From positions 744,001 through 808,000 of the forward strand of contig NZ_NDFH01000003.1 of assembly GCF_002239585.1 (NCBI RefSeq): DNA of 64,000 nt, written 5' to 3'. Source of the stretch: Psychromonas sp. CD1 (GTDB lineage Bacteria > Pseudomonadota > Gammaproteobacteria > Enterobacterales > Psychromonadaceae). The translations under genes were made by a program, and so were the position numbers. The notes below the pieces were generated by a model. The model was not told the origin of the DNA and did not search any database. It saw only the letters and a list, made by a program, of their open reading frames with translations. Shown here one piece after another: positions 18,702 through 28,627 of this stretch. Every line of letters starts with the position of its first letter. Position 1 is the first letter of the stretch.

Positions 18702-19748
18702 TTATACTGAATGTACCTTTCCCTCAGGAAATGCATTAAGTATCGCTTTAACTAATGACGCTAAAGGGATGGCAAAAAACACTCCCCAAAAACCCCATAA
18801 TCCACCAAAAATAAGTACCGCAATAATAATCATGACAGGATGTAAATTAACCGCACCTGCAAATAAAATAGGCACAACTAAGTTACCATCTAACGCTTGT
18901 ACTATTCCATAAGCCAACATTAAATAAGCAAAATCTGACGTTAATCCCCATTGAAATAATGCCACTATTATCACAGGCACAGTAACAGCTACCGCACCAA
19001 TATAAGGAATTAAAACTGAAAATCCAACTAATACAGCAAGTAGTACGGAGTAACGAAGATCTAAAAATAAAAATACTAAATACGTAGATAATCCCACAAT
19101 AATAATTTCAATCACCTTACCGCGAATATAATTCATTATTTGTGTATTCATTTCGCTGCTTACTTGAATAATTAATTTACGATGAAAGGGTAAAAATCGT
19201 ACGACTTGCTTAATTAACTTGTTTTTATCTTTAAGCATAAAAACCATCATTAGTGGCACTAAAATAGCGTAGATGATTAAAGCGGCAAGATTCAGTAATG
19301 AGGCCACTGAATGAGAAAGTAAAAAACCACCACTTTCTAACACATAATTTCGTAAGCTACTGATAAGACTTGTAAGTGTCTGTGCATCAATCAAATCAGG
19401 ATATTGATTAGGCAACGTGAGAACATATACTTGCGCTTGATTAAACATGGTAGGTAAATCATGCAATAAAGAAATACCTTGCTTTATTGCCGTAGGTACA
19501 ACCGCAATAAACATAAATATCATAATAGAGATAAAAGCAGACATCACTATCAATGTTGCTACACCTCTATTTATTTTGAGACGCATTAAATGAGTCACAG
19601 GTAAATCTAAAAGATATGAGAGGACTAACGCAACAAATAACGGTGTTAAAATACCTCCAAAAAAATAAATAACAAAAAAGAGCGCGAATAAAGATAAGAA
19701 AAGCACTCCTAATTGAGGGTCTGAAAAACGGGATTTATACCAATTCAT
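18702..19748 (-). CDS. perM: AI-2E family transporter PerM
   Basis: A 348-residue membrane protein of the AI-2 exporter-like family, with about eight helices and a long central loop region. The opening MNWYKSRFSDPQL resembles E. coli PerM, and conserved segments are LVPLMMVFMLKDKNKL, FSVLIPYIGAVAVTVPV and HPVMIIIAVLIFGGLWGFWG. The transported substrate is uncertain. I favour the ATG at 19748 on family alignment; a TTG at 19766 would add six residues. perM-bepA divergence is the same arrangement as in E. coli and related genomes. Confidence 0.9.
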   Translation of the reverse strand: MNWYKSRFSDPQLGVLFLSLFALFFVIYFFGGILTPLFVALVLSYLLDLPVTHLMRLKINRGVATLIVMSAFISIMIFMFIAVVPTAIKQGISLLHDLPTMFNQAQVYVLTLPNQYPDLIDAQTLTSLISSLRNYVLESGGFLLSHSVASLLNLAALIIYAILVPLMMVFMLKDKNKLIKQVVRFLPFHRKLIIQVSSEMNTQIMNYIRGKVIEIIIVGLSTYLVFLFLDLRYSVLLAVLVGFSVLIPYIGAVAVTVPVIIVALFQWGLTSDFAYLMLAYGIVQALDGNLVVPILFAGAVNLHPVMIIIAVLIFGGLWGFWGVFFAIPLASLVKAILNAFPEGKVHSV

Positions 19749-19807
19749 TAACTCTTTTGACTGCAATAAATATAAGCTTGTTTATTATATTTTCAGGAGA
19801 GGTTAAT

Positions 19808-21253
19808 ATGTCAAAAAAGAGTCTAGTCAGCGCATCCTTTATTATGTTATTGTTTTTTAGCCGTTTAAGCTACGCCCAAAATGATTTGCCTGACATTGGC
19901 ACTGTGGGTGCTGGCGCACTCAGCCTCGAGCAAGAAAAAGAATATGGTTGGGCGTTTAATTTATTAGCTAACCAATCCTTACCTATTATTGATGATCCAG
20001 TATTAAATAATTACATTAACAAACTTGGCCAAAATTTAGTTACCCATGCTGACTCCGTTAAGTTACCCTTTGATTTTTTCCTTATTAATGACAAAGAAAT
20101 TAATGCAGCCGCCTTTTTAGGTGGTAATATAAAAATTAATACGGGCCTTTTCTTATATGCTAAGAATGAAAGTGAATTAGCAGGTGTCCTTGCTCATGAA
20201 ATCGCCCATATTACACAACGTCATCTCGCTCGTATGCTAGAACAACAGTCTTTAAATAATCCAGCATCAATGGCGGCCATGGCGGGCTCTATATTATTAG
20301 CGTTAGTGTCTCCTGCAGCAGGTATTGCGGCGTTAACCACCAGCCTTGCTGTTAATGCTCAAATGCAAATTAATTATACACGTTTACATGAATCTGAAGC
20401 AGATAGAATCGGCATTCAAACTTTGTATAATGCCGGTTATGATCCCGATGGCATGGCGAATTTTTTCAACAAATTGGCACAAAAATATCAATATACATCT
20501 GTCCCCCCTGCCATCTTATCAACTCATCCTTTAACTGAAACACGATTAGCCGATGCACGTTTGCGTGCAGATCAATTCCCGAAAAAAAAATATAAAGTAA
20601 GTCTTGATTATCAATTAAGTAAAGCTAGAATTATTGTCAGATTTGGAAAAATATCGGCAAAAACCGCCATTAATTACTATCAAAATCAATTAAAAAACAA
20701 TCGTTACGTAATCAAATCGAGCGCTCAATATGGTTTGGCTCTCGCTTATTTCAACAATAAAGAAACGCAAAAAGCACATGATATTGGACTCAAATTACTG
20801 CAAGAAATGCCAAATAATCTTTTTTATCTTGATTTAATAACCGATACATCAATACAACTCAAAAAAACAAAATTTGCTATCAACCTATTATTAAAAGAAT
20901 ATCAGCTACACCCGACAAATGCCGTTATTACCTTAAATTTAGTCATCGCATTGCGTGCGAATAAACTCAATCAACAAGCGGTAAAAATATTGTCTCACTT
21001 TCTACGTAAAAAACCACAGAACATTTTGGCACATTTAATCGCCATCGATATTTATAAAGTCCTTAAAAACAAAGCAAAGGAACATGCAATGCGCGCTGAG
21101 TATCTTGCACTATTAGGTAAGTTTAGAGACGCGAGTGAAGAAATTGGTAGTGCTCTTATTTATACGCAAAGCACTCTCGACAGAGCGCGTTATAGCGCCA
21201 AAATAGAGATCTATCTACAACAAGACTTGCGTTTACAGTCATTGCAAAAATAA
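19808..21253 (+). CDS. bepA: Periplasmic beta-barrel assembly-enhancing protease BepA
   Basis: A 481-residue exported M48 metalloprotease. A signal peptide ends at SYA-QN, the zinc motif HEIAHITQRH lies near residue 120, the third ligand is in ESEADRIGIQTLYNAG, and a C-terminal TPR-rich region (about residues 285-470) completes the BepA layout. It degrades stalled LptD/BamA substrates and aids outer-membrane protein assembly. The ATG at 19808 is chosen because it follows AGGAGAGG; an upstream TTG/ATG reading would precede the signal peptide with 17 unrelated residues. Convergent with arcB, with 29 bp between stops. Confidence 0.94.
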   Translation: MSKKSLVSASFIMLLFFSRLSYAQNDLPDIGTVGAGALSLEQEKEYGWAFNLLANQSLPIIDDPVLNNYINKLGQNLVTHADSVKLPFDFFLINDKEINAAAFLGGNIKINTGLFLYAKNESELAGVLAHEIAHITQRHLARMLEQQSLNNPASMAAMAGSILLALVSPAAGIAALTTSLAVNAQMQINYTRLHESEADRIGIQTLYNAGYDPDGMANFFNKLAQKYQYTSVPPAILSTHPLTETRLADARLRADQFPKKKYKVSLDYQLSKARIIVRFGKISAKTAINYYQNQLKNNRYVIKSSAQYGLALAYFNNKETQKAHDIGLKLLQEMPNNLFYLDLITDTSIQLKKTKFAINLLLKEYQLHPTNAVITLNLVIALRANKLNQQAVKILSHFLRKKPQNILAHLIAIDIYKVLKNKAKEHAMRAEYLALLGKFRDASEEIGSALIYTQSTLDRARYSAKIEIYLQQDLRLQSLQK

Positions 21254-21282
21254 TGGCGCAGGTACTATACTGTTTTGCTATT

Positions 21283-23526
21283 TTACTCCACCAGCCAATG
21301 TTGCAAGATAATAATATCACTTTGGTATTGTGATTTAAGTAAAGATAACCAGTCATCAATATTGTCCCACCAAGCAGGTAATTCCGGTGATTGTAATTTT
21401 TGTGCCAATAACTGGATGCGCATTAAGCCAACCGCACTGGCAGCCCCTTTAATTTTATGCGCTTCATTAACAATTCCCTTCTTATTTTTTGCTGTCATAT
21501 GTGAATCTAAGATTTGCAAATACTTCGGCATAACCTTTTTAAATAAAATAACATTCTCAAGCATTATTGCAGTTGAAATGAACTCTAATAGTTCTAATAA
21601 CATCGATTTATTTAAGACAGTATCAATGTCGGTAGTCGACTCAATCTTTTTATGGTTATCTGTTTTATCTACACCTAAGAATAACCGTGCAATCATTTCG
21701 TTTAACAACCCAGCATTCAATGGTTTTCCTAGTGCATCATCCATTCCTTTCTCTAAGAAAACAGATTTATCACTAAAAACATTAGCGGTCAATGCCACAA
21801 TAGGTGGCAAACTTTTACCATATAAAGCGCGTAACGTTTGCGTTACTTGAAAACCATCCATATCGGGCAATTGAATGTCCATCAAAATCAATTGATAACT
21901 ATTTATGGCCATTTTATCTAATGCTTGCTGCCCCGTTTTTGCGACATCTACACGATGCCCCAACTTTTCTAATAACGATTTCGCAACTAAAATATTAAGT
22001 TCAATATCTTCAACCAATAATATAAACAAATAAGGTAAAGGCGTTACTAGGGCTTTTTTCTTGTTTTCTTTTGGACAATGTACTGGCAGTGAAAAGGTGA
22101 AAGTACTACCTTTACCAAAAACACTTTTCACACTTAACTTTCCACCCATCGCATTAACTATTTGTTGTGAAACCGCAAGTCCTATACCTGTCCCCGTTGC
22201 ATGTAAATTCCCTTGTACTTGATAATAGAGTGAAAATATTTTATCCAATTCACTATCCTGCATTCCAATACCGGAATCTTCAACTTCAAAGTAAATGATG
22301 GCATGTTGATCATTTTGACGTTTCGCAAACAAACGAATAGTAATATGACCTTGCTGTGTAAATTTAACCGCATTACTGATTAAATTCCATAACACTTGAC
22401 GTAAGCGCGTATCATCCGCTTCAATATTATCAGGGAGCATGCTTCCTTGTTCAAAATTTAACAATAAACCTTTTTGCTCTGTTTGAATAAAAGCTAAGCT
22501 TTTCAAGTCATTAACGAAATCATACATATTAATATGATTGCTCACTAAATTTAGTCGACGCCTATCTAATTTATCTAAATCAACAATATCATTAAAAATA
22601 TTTCCCAACGTGATTGCACTCATATGAATAGTTTTCATATATTGCCGTTGTTCGACACTTAACGGTTCATCTAATAACATACGACTTAAACCAACAATAC
22701 CATTAAGCGGAGTTCTTAATTCATGACTAATGGTCGCAATAAATGTGGTCTTATCACGACTTGCTTTTTCTAATGATTCTTGATGTCTTTTGCGCTCAGT
22801 GATATCGCGACCAAACCCGATAATACCTACACATTGTTTTTTTGTATTAATTAAAGGAAAAGAGCGTATTTCAAAACACGCTTGGCGACCATTAGGATAT
22901 TGAAACCAATATTCATGGAGCTGTTCTTGTTGAGTATCTTTTATTTGTTGATCATGTTGTACGACTTGCCGTGCATATACATCGTCATAAATATCAAAGG
23001 GTGTTAAACCTAACATCTGTTGCTCTGTTTTACCCATTAATTTTTGCATCGCTTTATTACAGTTAACAAAACAACCTTTTAAATCACGATGAAAAACCAA
23101 ATCTGGAGACGTATCTAAAAAAGAGCGCAATAAAATACTACCCTCTTCCAGTTGGAGCTGTGTTCGTTGCCGCTCAATTATCTCTTTCTCTAAATCTTGT
23201 GCTTTTTTATGATCACTATTAAGCATCACTTGTAAACGAACCACTGTATTATCTAAACGTTGTCGAGCTTCTTCTAAGTCTCCCATAACAACGGTTAAAA
23301 AATAAACGGCCCAAGGTGTGATTAATAATCCGAGAATAAATGACCGCATCAGGGCGGTGATATCTAATGTGTCATGAAAATAATAGGCAAGTAAAATTTG
23401 TAACAGTGAATCTGATGAAATAATAGCAAATGCCAAAATCAAACTAAAACGAAAGGCACCTAACCGTTTTAACAGCTCAACATAATAATACACCCAGGTT
23501 TTAAGATTAAATATACTCAACGTCAT
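21283..23526 (-). CDS. arcB: Aerobic respiration control sensor kinase ArcB
   Basis: A 747-residue tripartite hybrid kinase. Two N-terminal helices (about 25-50 and 60-82) precede a coiled coil, a PAS domain (130-245), a histidine kinase with ISHELRTPLNG (His268), a receiver with LILMDIQLPDMDG (Asp550) and an HPt domain with NEAHKIKGAAS (His690). This equals E. coli ArcB (His292, Asp576, His717), about 30 residues shorter. It senses quinone redox state and phosphorylates ArcA. Occurrence with fnr and cbb3 genes within 15 kb gives the window two oxygen-response regulators. Single-gene unit by spacing. Confidence 0.96.
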   Translation of the reverse strand: MTLSIFNLKTWVYYYVELLKRLGAFRFSLILAFAIISSDSLLQILLAYYFHDTLDITALMRSFILGLLITPWAVYFLTVVMGDLEEARQRLDNTVVRLQVMLNSDHKKAQDLEKEIIERQRTQLQLEEGSILLRSFLDTSPDLVFHRDLKGCFVNCNKAMQKLMGKTEQQMLGLTPFDIYDDVYARQVVQHDQQIKDTQQEQLHEYWFQYPNGRQACFEIRSFPLINTKKQCVGIIGFGRDITERKRHQESLEKASRDKTTFIATISHELRTPLNGIVGLSRMLLDEPLSVEQRQYMKTIHMSAITLGNIFNDIVDLDKLDRRRLNLVSNHINMYDFVNDLKSLAFIQTEQKGLLLNFEQGSMLPDNIEADDTRLRQVLWNLISNAVKFTQQGHITIRLFAKRQNDQHAIIYFEVEDSGIGMQDSELDKIFSLYYQVQGNLHATGTGIGLAVSQQIVNAMGGKLSVKSVFGKGSTFTFSLPVHCPKENKKKALVTPLPYLFILLVEDIELNILVAKSLLEKLGHRVDVAKTGQQALDKMAINSYQLILMDIQLPDMDGFQVTQTLRALYGKSLPPIVALTANVFSDKSVFLEKGMDDALGKPLNAGLLNEMIARLFLGVDKTDNHKKIESTTDIDTVLNKSMLLELLEFISTAIMLENVILFKKVMPKYLQILDSHMTAKNKKGIVNEAHKIKGAASAVGLMRIQLLAQKLQSPELPAWWDNIDDWLSLLKSQYQSDIIILQHWLVE

Positions 23527-23733
23527 TCCGATGTAACTAAAAAGAGTATTGTATCTGATGTGTGTCTAATGTGCTTATTTTCTACTTGAATTGCGCTGAT
23601 TTTATATTAAAAACACCAACAATAAGCTTTATCGCCTCCTTTTCCTTTCATTACTTTTAATTTCAAAGCAGACGTTTATAATGCAACGCTTGAATTTGAA
23701 TTTATCCAAGCTGTAAAAAGGGAGTTGTTTCTC

Positions 23734-24654
23734 ATGGCTATGCCAGATATCGCAAATAGTGCACAAGCTCAAACAAAAGGTAAACTTAATAGAGTAGGGA
23801 TGAGTAATATTAAACTACCTCTAATGGTGAAAACTGATGACCAACCATCTCAACAAGTCACCGCAAGCTGTGAATTGTTTGTTAATTTAAGTGATGCCAG
23901 CGCGAAAGGCATCCATATGTCACGTTTATATTTACAACTTGATAAGCTTTCTACTGAATCTGAACTGACACTTACTACATTGAGTCATTTATTAAAAGGC
24001 TTTATTGACAGCCATCATGAACTAAGTGAGCAAGCCGTTGCTAAATTTAAGTTTGATTATCAACTGCGCCGCAAATCATTAATCAGTCAAAAACGAGGTT
24101 GGAAAATCTATCCTGTAATTATTATTGGCAGTTTAATTAACGGGAAATTAGAAATTGAATTACAGGTTAATGTCACCTACTCTTCAACCTGCCCTTGCTC
24201 TGCTGCGCTTGCCAGACAACTAATACAGCAAGAATTTCACAAGAAATATGGCGAAAACACAAATATTGAAAGTAAAGACGTATTTGATTGGCTAGGCTCG
24301 ACACAAGGTATTATTGCAACGCCTCACAGCCAACGCAGTATTGTAGAAGTAAAAGTAAAACTCAGTACGACAAACGACGTATTTCCTGTTATCGCATTAA
24401 TCGATCTCATTGAGAAAACATTAAAAACGCCTGTGCAAGCAGCAGTTAAACGAGAAGATGAGCAAGAATTTGCACGTCTTAACGGACAAAATTTAATGTT
24501 CTGTGAAGATGCAGCTAGACAATTGCAAGATGTTTTAAATCAACAAGATAACTTCGATGACTTTTGGTTGCGGGTGAACCATTATGAAAGTTTACATGCT
24601 CACGATGCTGTGGCTATCACAACAAAAGGGGGTGTAAACGGGTACTGCGTTTAA
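23734..24654 (+). CDS. folE2: GTP cyclohydrolase I, FolE2 type
   Basis: A 306-residue protein of the FolE2/COG1469 family: motifs [16 protein letters not shown] at the start, the active-site stretch [15 protein letters not shown] with the conserved cysteine near residue 147-150, and [13 protein letters not shown]. It converts GTP to 7,8-dihydroneopterin triphosphate for folate synthesis. Unlike zinc-dependent FolE it can use other metals, and in many gammaproteobacteria it is a zinc-starvation backup. I did not find a convincing Zur box. The ATG at 23734 has a GGGAG site upstream; a TTG at 23725 is an alternative. Confidence 0.93.
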   Translation: MAMPDIANSAQAQTKGKLNRVGMSNIKLPLMVKTDDQPSQQVTASCELFVNLSDASAKGIHMSRLYLQLDKLSTESELTLTTLSHLLKGFIDSHHELSEQAVAKFKFDYQLRRKSLISQKRGWKIYPVIIIGSLINGKLEIELQVNVTYSSTCPCSAALARQLIQQEFHKKYGENTNIESKDVFDWLGSTQGIIATPHSQRSIVEVKVKLSTTNDVFPVIALIDLIEKTLKTPVQAAVKREDEQEFARLNGQNLMFCEDAARQLQDVLNQQDNFDDFWLRVNHYESLHAHDAVAITTKGGVNGYCV

Positions 24655-24660
24655 AATATA

Positions 24661-24685
24661 AAAAGGGAGAAAAATCTCCCTTTTT
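24661..24685 (+). terminator. folE2 terminator
   Basis: AAAAGGGAGA / TCTCCCTTTT with a 4-nt loop and T-tail, starting seven bases past the stop codon. It is symmetrical enough to serve the convergent gene too. Confidence 0.92.
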
Positions 24686-24706
24686 ATTGCATTTTAAACA
24701 TTTGCT

Positions 24707-25372
24707 TTAAAATGCAAAGTTAATGTCAGCCCAATACTCATTATCATTGTTCACATGCGCAGAAACCGCAAAACCTTCGACAAATTGATAACCAATTTCA
24801 GCCGTTGCATCCCATTCACTTAAGTCTTCGCCTTCCATCGCATAAAGATACGAAGGTATAACTCCAATCCAAAGTGCATCGGTGACAGCATAACGCACCG
24901 TAACATCAGCAGTAACGTACGTCGTATCTTTAAGCTGCTCACCCCATAAAAAACCAAGTTTCAAACTAGGATAAAGCGTTATATTATCTTCAACTATCGG
25001 TAATTTTTTAATCAGTCCCATTGAAACTTTATTGGCGTTTTCCCAATTGTTTTTATCCGTTCCCCATTGGCTGTTGAAAATAAATCCCGTATCGTCAGAG
25101 CTATTTAATACTAAATAATCCACCGTATAATAATCTAAATCGTGTTTTGCTTCTACGGTCAGTTTTTGTTTATATTGCCCGGCTAAATAACTACCGTAAG
25201 AAGCAATAATGTCCACACCTTCCGTACCGGCAGCAACACCAACATTAGAATAAATAGCTAAAGGGTCACTAAAGTCAGCCCAATATTGTTGCTCTTCTGC
25301 AGAAGCAGAAACAGAGACTAATATTGCCAACGTAACTCCATTTAATATCACTAATTTTTTAAAATTTAACAC
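24707..25372 (-). CDS. Predicted outer-membrane beta-barrel protein, unknown function
   Basis: A 221-residue exported protein. A signal peptide (hydrophobic VILNGVTLAILVSVSASA, cleavage before EEQQYW) is followed by alternating polar/hydrophobic strands rich in aromatic residues (YWADFSD, DYYTVDYLVL, ITLYPSLKLGFLWG, VTVRYAVTDALWIGVIPSY) and a C-terminal phenylalanine (WADINFAF), the usual signal for BAM-dependent insertion. About eight to ten strands seem possible. I do not recognise a specific family; a small porin-like or OmpW/Tsx-like barrel is conceivable but unproven. Monocistronic by context. Confidence 0.75.
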   Translation of the reverse strand: MLNFKKLVILNGVTLAILVSVSASAEEQQYWADFSDPLAIYSNVGVAAGTEGVDIIASYGSYLAGQYKQKLTVEAKHDLDYYTVDYLVLNSSDDTGFIFNSQWGTDKNNWENANKVSMGLIKKLPIVEDNITLYPSLKLGFLWGEQLKDTTYVTADVTVRYAVTDALWIGVIPSYLYAMEGEDLSEWDATAEIGYQFVEGFAVSAHVNNDNEYWADINFAF

Positions 25373-26132
25373 GTTACTTAACTCCAGTTGTATAACTTAA
25401 ACAAACGTTTCTCACGCTTGATAACCGTATATTTTCCAAATAGCACATCTTAACTTAATATTTAGTTGCACTATTCGTTCTTTTCCCATTAATTCTCTTT
25501 GCTCTAAGCTCTCATGCATTCTATTTGATGTAGCAAGTCTCATGCCATTCTATTTGAGGCGGTAAGCTCAAAGTAAGTCCGCAACATCAACAAGTATTTT
25601 TTATACGCAACTTACGCCATTCGTAGCTGCGCCACCTGTTGCTAATGCAAAACTGTAGGCAAAACACCTCTAATCACGTGATACGGCATCTCAGACCCCT
25701 CAGCCCCCTTAAAGTAACTTAGTTCCTCGTTCCTCTAACACCACATATAAGATTAAACTACATGCTTTAGTTTGAAGCATTCAATGCGTTAAATCAATGA
25801 CTCGACTAATATTAACCCACCTTAGCTAAAGAGCCTCATTATTTGCTTTATAGTATTTCTCAACGCCATCATTTCAGGGCTGTTTTTAAAACGGTTTAAA
25901 TGATATCCCACAATTTTTACGTCGCAGTAGCACCTCAATAAAGATGCATCTCCATCATCCTTTTCTACGCCACATTATGTTAGATATACAAGCGTCATTT
26001 TTAATAACGTGCGCGATGCGTTCCTTTTAAAAATATATTACACCGCATCAGCACAAAAAAACCATTGTCCAAAGATCTTCTCCATAATATGCTAATATTA
26101 TGACTTTATTAAAATATAAATGAGCAAAAAAG
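25373..26132. other. 760-bp gene-poor stretch upstream of mtn
   Basis: No open frame above about 60 codons and no recognisable RNA. It contains an imperfect direct repeat around 25510-25560, two copies of CTCATGC(C)ATTCTATTTGA about 30 bp apart. Reverse-strand fragments hint at decayed coding sequence, but no family could be named. It holds the promoters of the outer-membrane gene and of mtn. Confidence 0.4.
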
Positions 26133-26828
26133 ATGAAAATCGGCATTATTGGTGCAATGGATGAAGAAATAAGCATCCTAAAAGGAAAAATGAGCAACCT
26201 TGAAAGTACAACTATCGCAGGTTGTGAATTTCATCAAGGATCGTTACATGGTCAACAGGTCATTTTAACCTTATCAGGTATTGGTAAGGTCGCAGCCAGC
26301 ATTGCAAGCACATTATTACTCGACAAATTTAAACCTGATTATATTATCAATACTGGCTCAGCGGGCGGTTTTGATAAAAAGTTAAATGTAGGTGACATTA
26401 TTATTTCTAAAGAGGTTCGCTTTCATGATGTTGACTTAACGGCTTTTGGTTACGAAATAGGACAAATGGCACAATTACCCGCAGCATTTCAAGCAGATCC
26501 AACATTGATAAATATTGCACAGCAAGCAACAAAAAGCTTACCCCATTTAACTTTTACTCAAGGGTTAATTTGTACTGGTGATATTTTTATGGCGGATCCT
26601 AAAAAAACAGACATCGCCCGTCAAAATTTCCCCGATATGCTAGCCTGTGAAATGGAAGCAGCAGCTATTGCACAAGTCTGTTATCAATTTAAAATACCTT
26701 TTGTTATTATTCGCTCATTATCAGATATTGCGGGTAAAAAATCAGAAGTGTCTTTTGATAAATTTTTACCTATTGCAGCGAAAAACTCATCGATGTTAAT
26801 TGAAGAAATGCTCAAGCGAATCGCTTAA
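26133..26828 (+). CDS. mtn: 5'-methylthioadenosine/S-adenosylhomocysteine nucleosidase
   Basis: A 231-residue nucleosidase: MKIGIIGAMDEEI with the catalytic Glu12, NTGSAGGF, the active-site block LACEMEAAAIAQVC and RSLSDIAGKKS carrying the catalytic aspartate. It removes adenine from MTA, SAH and 5'-deoxyadenosine, recycling methionine-cycle products and making the AI-2 precursor. Its stop is directly followed by the start of the CbiB-like gene, so the two form a unit, as often seen in Vibrio and Shewanella relatives. Confidence 0.96.
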   Translation: MKIGIIGAMDEEISILKGKMSNLESTTIAGCEFHQGSLHGQQVILTLSGIGKVAASIASTLLLDKFKPDYIINTGSAGGFDKKLNVGDIIISKEVRFHDVDLTAFGYEIGQMAQLPAAFQADPTLINIAQQATKSLPHLTFTQGLICTGDIFMADPKKTDIARQNFPDMLACEMEAAAIAQVCYQFKIPFVIIRSLSDIAGKKSEVSFDKFLPIAAKNSSMLIEEMLKRIA

Positions 26829-27803
26829 ATGTTAGAATTAATCGCTTTTATTGAATTATATCGCGCCTACTTTTGTTTTATTACTGTGACGTTATTATCT
26901 TTTTGTATCTCTTTACCTAAAGATCTCAACCCACTGAGCGCGATAGAATTGATTTTTCAACAAATTGCGAAAAAAGTAAATTTAGAAGTTCGTAGCGATG
27001 CTTATAAAAAACTAGCAAGTTTATTTTCTATTGCACTTATCTTTTTCCCCATTTTCCTTATCTGTTCACAATTATATAATGTGGTTCTCCACCCTCTCAT
27101 ATTAGATTTTTTAATTTTATTTATTTTACTTTCTTGGCACGATAAAAAAACCATTTATCAAAAAATAAGCCAAGCACTTCATCATAATCATTTAGCCAGT
27201 GCGAAATACAACTTAGCGCAATTAACCAGTCGTGATACTAAACCTTTATCTTTAATGGGTATTAATAAAGCCACTATTGAATCAATGGTATTACAATTAT
27301 GCGCTTCTTGGTTTGCCGTTATTTTTTGGTATCTATTGACGGGTATCTATGGCGCGATGTTTTACCGCACGATACAAATTTGTGCGCAACAATGGAATAC
27401 AAAACAAGAAGAATATGATGCTATCGCGTTGTATCCCTCTTTTTTATACAATATCTTATTATTTCCTATACATTTATTGGTGAGTCTTACCTTTGCATTA
27501 TATGATAAGCCTCTACAAAATATCCCTCGGAAATTTAAACAAAGTATTCATTGGCATCATTTTTCATCCGGTTTAATGCTTACTAGTTTTGCTTTTAGCA
27601 TGCAATTAGAATTAGGCGGTGTACGTATCTATGGGAAGCAAAAAATAAATTACCCTGAGCTAGGGATCGGAGATTCACCTAATACCGAGCATATTTTATT
27701 ATCTCTGCAACGGATGCATTTATGCGCATGTTTTTGGCTTTATTGTATGACAGGTTATACTTTCTTTCCTTTACTATTAAATCTATTTAGACTACAACAT
27801 TAA
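26829..27803 (+). CDS. CobD/CbiB-like membrane protein
   Basis: A 324-residue, roughly five-to-six-helix membrane protein resembling adenosylcobinamide-phosphate synthase. The stretches SAKYNLAQLTSRDTKPLS(L)MGINKATIES and TGIYGAMFYRTI match conserved CbiB parts (RDT, ATIE, G-YRT). True CbiB enzymes usually carry extra conserved residues near the end, here diverged (GGVRIYGKQKINYPELGIGD is still visible). No other cobalamin genes lie nearby, so it may be a repurposed paralogue. It abuts mtn without a gap. Function is inference. Confidence 0.75.
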   Translation: MLELIAFIELYRAYFCFITVTLLSFCISLPKDLNPLSAIELIFQQIAKKVNLEVRSDAYKKLASLFSIALIFFPIFLICSQLYNVVLHPLILDFLILFILLSWHDKKTIYQKISQALHHNHLASAKYNLAQLTSRDTKPLSLMGINKATIESMVLQLCASWFAVIFWYLLTGIYGAMFYRTIQICAQQWNTKQEEYDAIALYPSFLYNILLFPIHLLVSLTFALYDKPLQNIPRKFKQSIHWHHFSSGLMLTSFAFSMQLELGGVRIYGKQKINYPELGIGDSPNTEHILLSLQRMHLCACFWLYCMTGYTFFPLLLNLFRLQH

Positions 27804-27814
27804 TCTCCTACGAC

Positions 27815-27845
27815 TTACACTTTTAAGCAACACCTAAAAGTGTAA
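27815..27845. terminator. Inverted repeat between the CbiB-like gene and fklB
   Basis: TTACACTTTTA / TAAAAGTGTAA, an 11-bp perfect stem with a 9-nt loop between convergent genes. There is no strong T-tract, so its terminator strength is uncertain. Confidence 0.55.
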
Positions 27846-27858
27846 TCAATACAAACTA

Positions 27859-28479
27859 TTATTTGATTTCTAATAGTTCCACATCAAAGACAAGCGTTGC
27901 ATGAGGTGCAATCGCACTACCTGCGCCACGCTCACCGTAAGCAAGTGATGGTGGAATAGTCAATTTGAATTTAGAGCCTACAGGCATTAGTTGCAACGCT
28001 TCTGTCCAGCCAGCAATAACGCCACCTACAGGGAACTCAGCAGGTTGACCACGATCAACCGAACTATCAAAAACAGATCCATCGATTAATGTACCATGGT
28101 AATGAACACTCACCGTTGCGTCTTTACTTGGCTTATCACCTTCTCCCATGACAAGCACTTCGTAATGTAAACCTGAATCAGTGATTGTAACGCCTTCTTT
28201 TTTCGCGTTTTCAGCTAAAAATTCTTCTCCAGCAGCTCCTTGAATTTTAGCATTCTCTTCAGCAACAGCTTGCATTTTTGCCGAAATCATTTGAAATGCA
28301 TCTTGTAATTCTTGTTGTGAAACTTTACTTTCTTCACCCGAAAATGCATCTGCTAGACCTTCAGCAACCGCTGAAATATCTAAACCATCAAAAGGTTGTG
28401 CTTTTAATTGCTCACCCATTTGTAAGCCAATACCATAACTTGCTTGCAATTCTTGTGTTGTAAGTTGTAATTCAGACAT
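27859..28479 (-). CDS. fklB: FKBP-type peptidyl-prolyl isomerase (FklB/FKBP22)
   Basis: A 206-residue FKBP22-like protein. An N-terminal helical dimerisation part (residues 1-90) is followed by a C-terminal FKBP fold with VSVHYHGTLIDGSVFDSS, QPAEFPVGGVIAGWTEAL and IPPSLAYGERGAGSAIAPHATLVFDVELL. It has no signal peptide, so it is cytoplasmic like E. coli FklB. It speeds cis-trans proline isomerisation. It lies downstream of dnaJ but is separated by 148 bp with a dnaJ terminator. Confidence 0.93.
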   Translation of the reverse strand: MSELQLTTQELQASYGIGLQMGEQLKAQPFDGLDISAVAEGLADAFSGEESKVSQQELQDAFQMISAKMQAVAEENAKIQGAAGEEFLAENAKKEGVTITDSGLHYEVLVMGEGDKPSKDATVSVHYHGTLIDGSVFDSSVDRGQPAEFPVGGVIAGWTEALQLMPVGSKFKLTIPPSLAYGERGAGSAIAPHATLVFDVELLEIK

Positions 28480-28560
28480 TTTATTCTCTTTAAAAAGTAA
28501 TTAATTTACATTAAATACCATTATACTTTATTTCCATAGTAACTTAATAGCCATTAACAT

Positions 28561-28593
28561 AAAATAATACCATCACTAGGATGGTATTATTTT
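28561..28593 (-). terminator. dnaJ terminator
   Basis: A 14-bp perfect stem (AAAATAATACCATC / GATGGTATTATTTT) with a 5-nt loop, 35 bases past the dnaJ stop on the minus strand. Confidence 0.85.
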
Positions 28594-28627
28594 GCGCACA
28601 TATATTATGCATATATCTAATAAAGTA

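Noticed and set aside
23527-23733. Zur box upstream of folE2
   Set aside because: TTTATAATGCAACG gives only a partial match to the Zur palindrome, so I do not list it.
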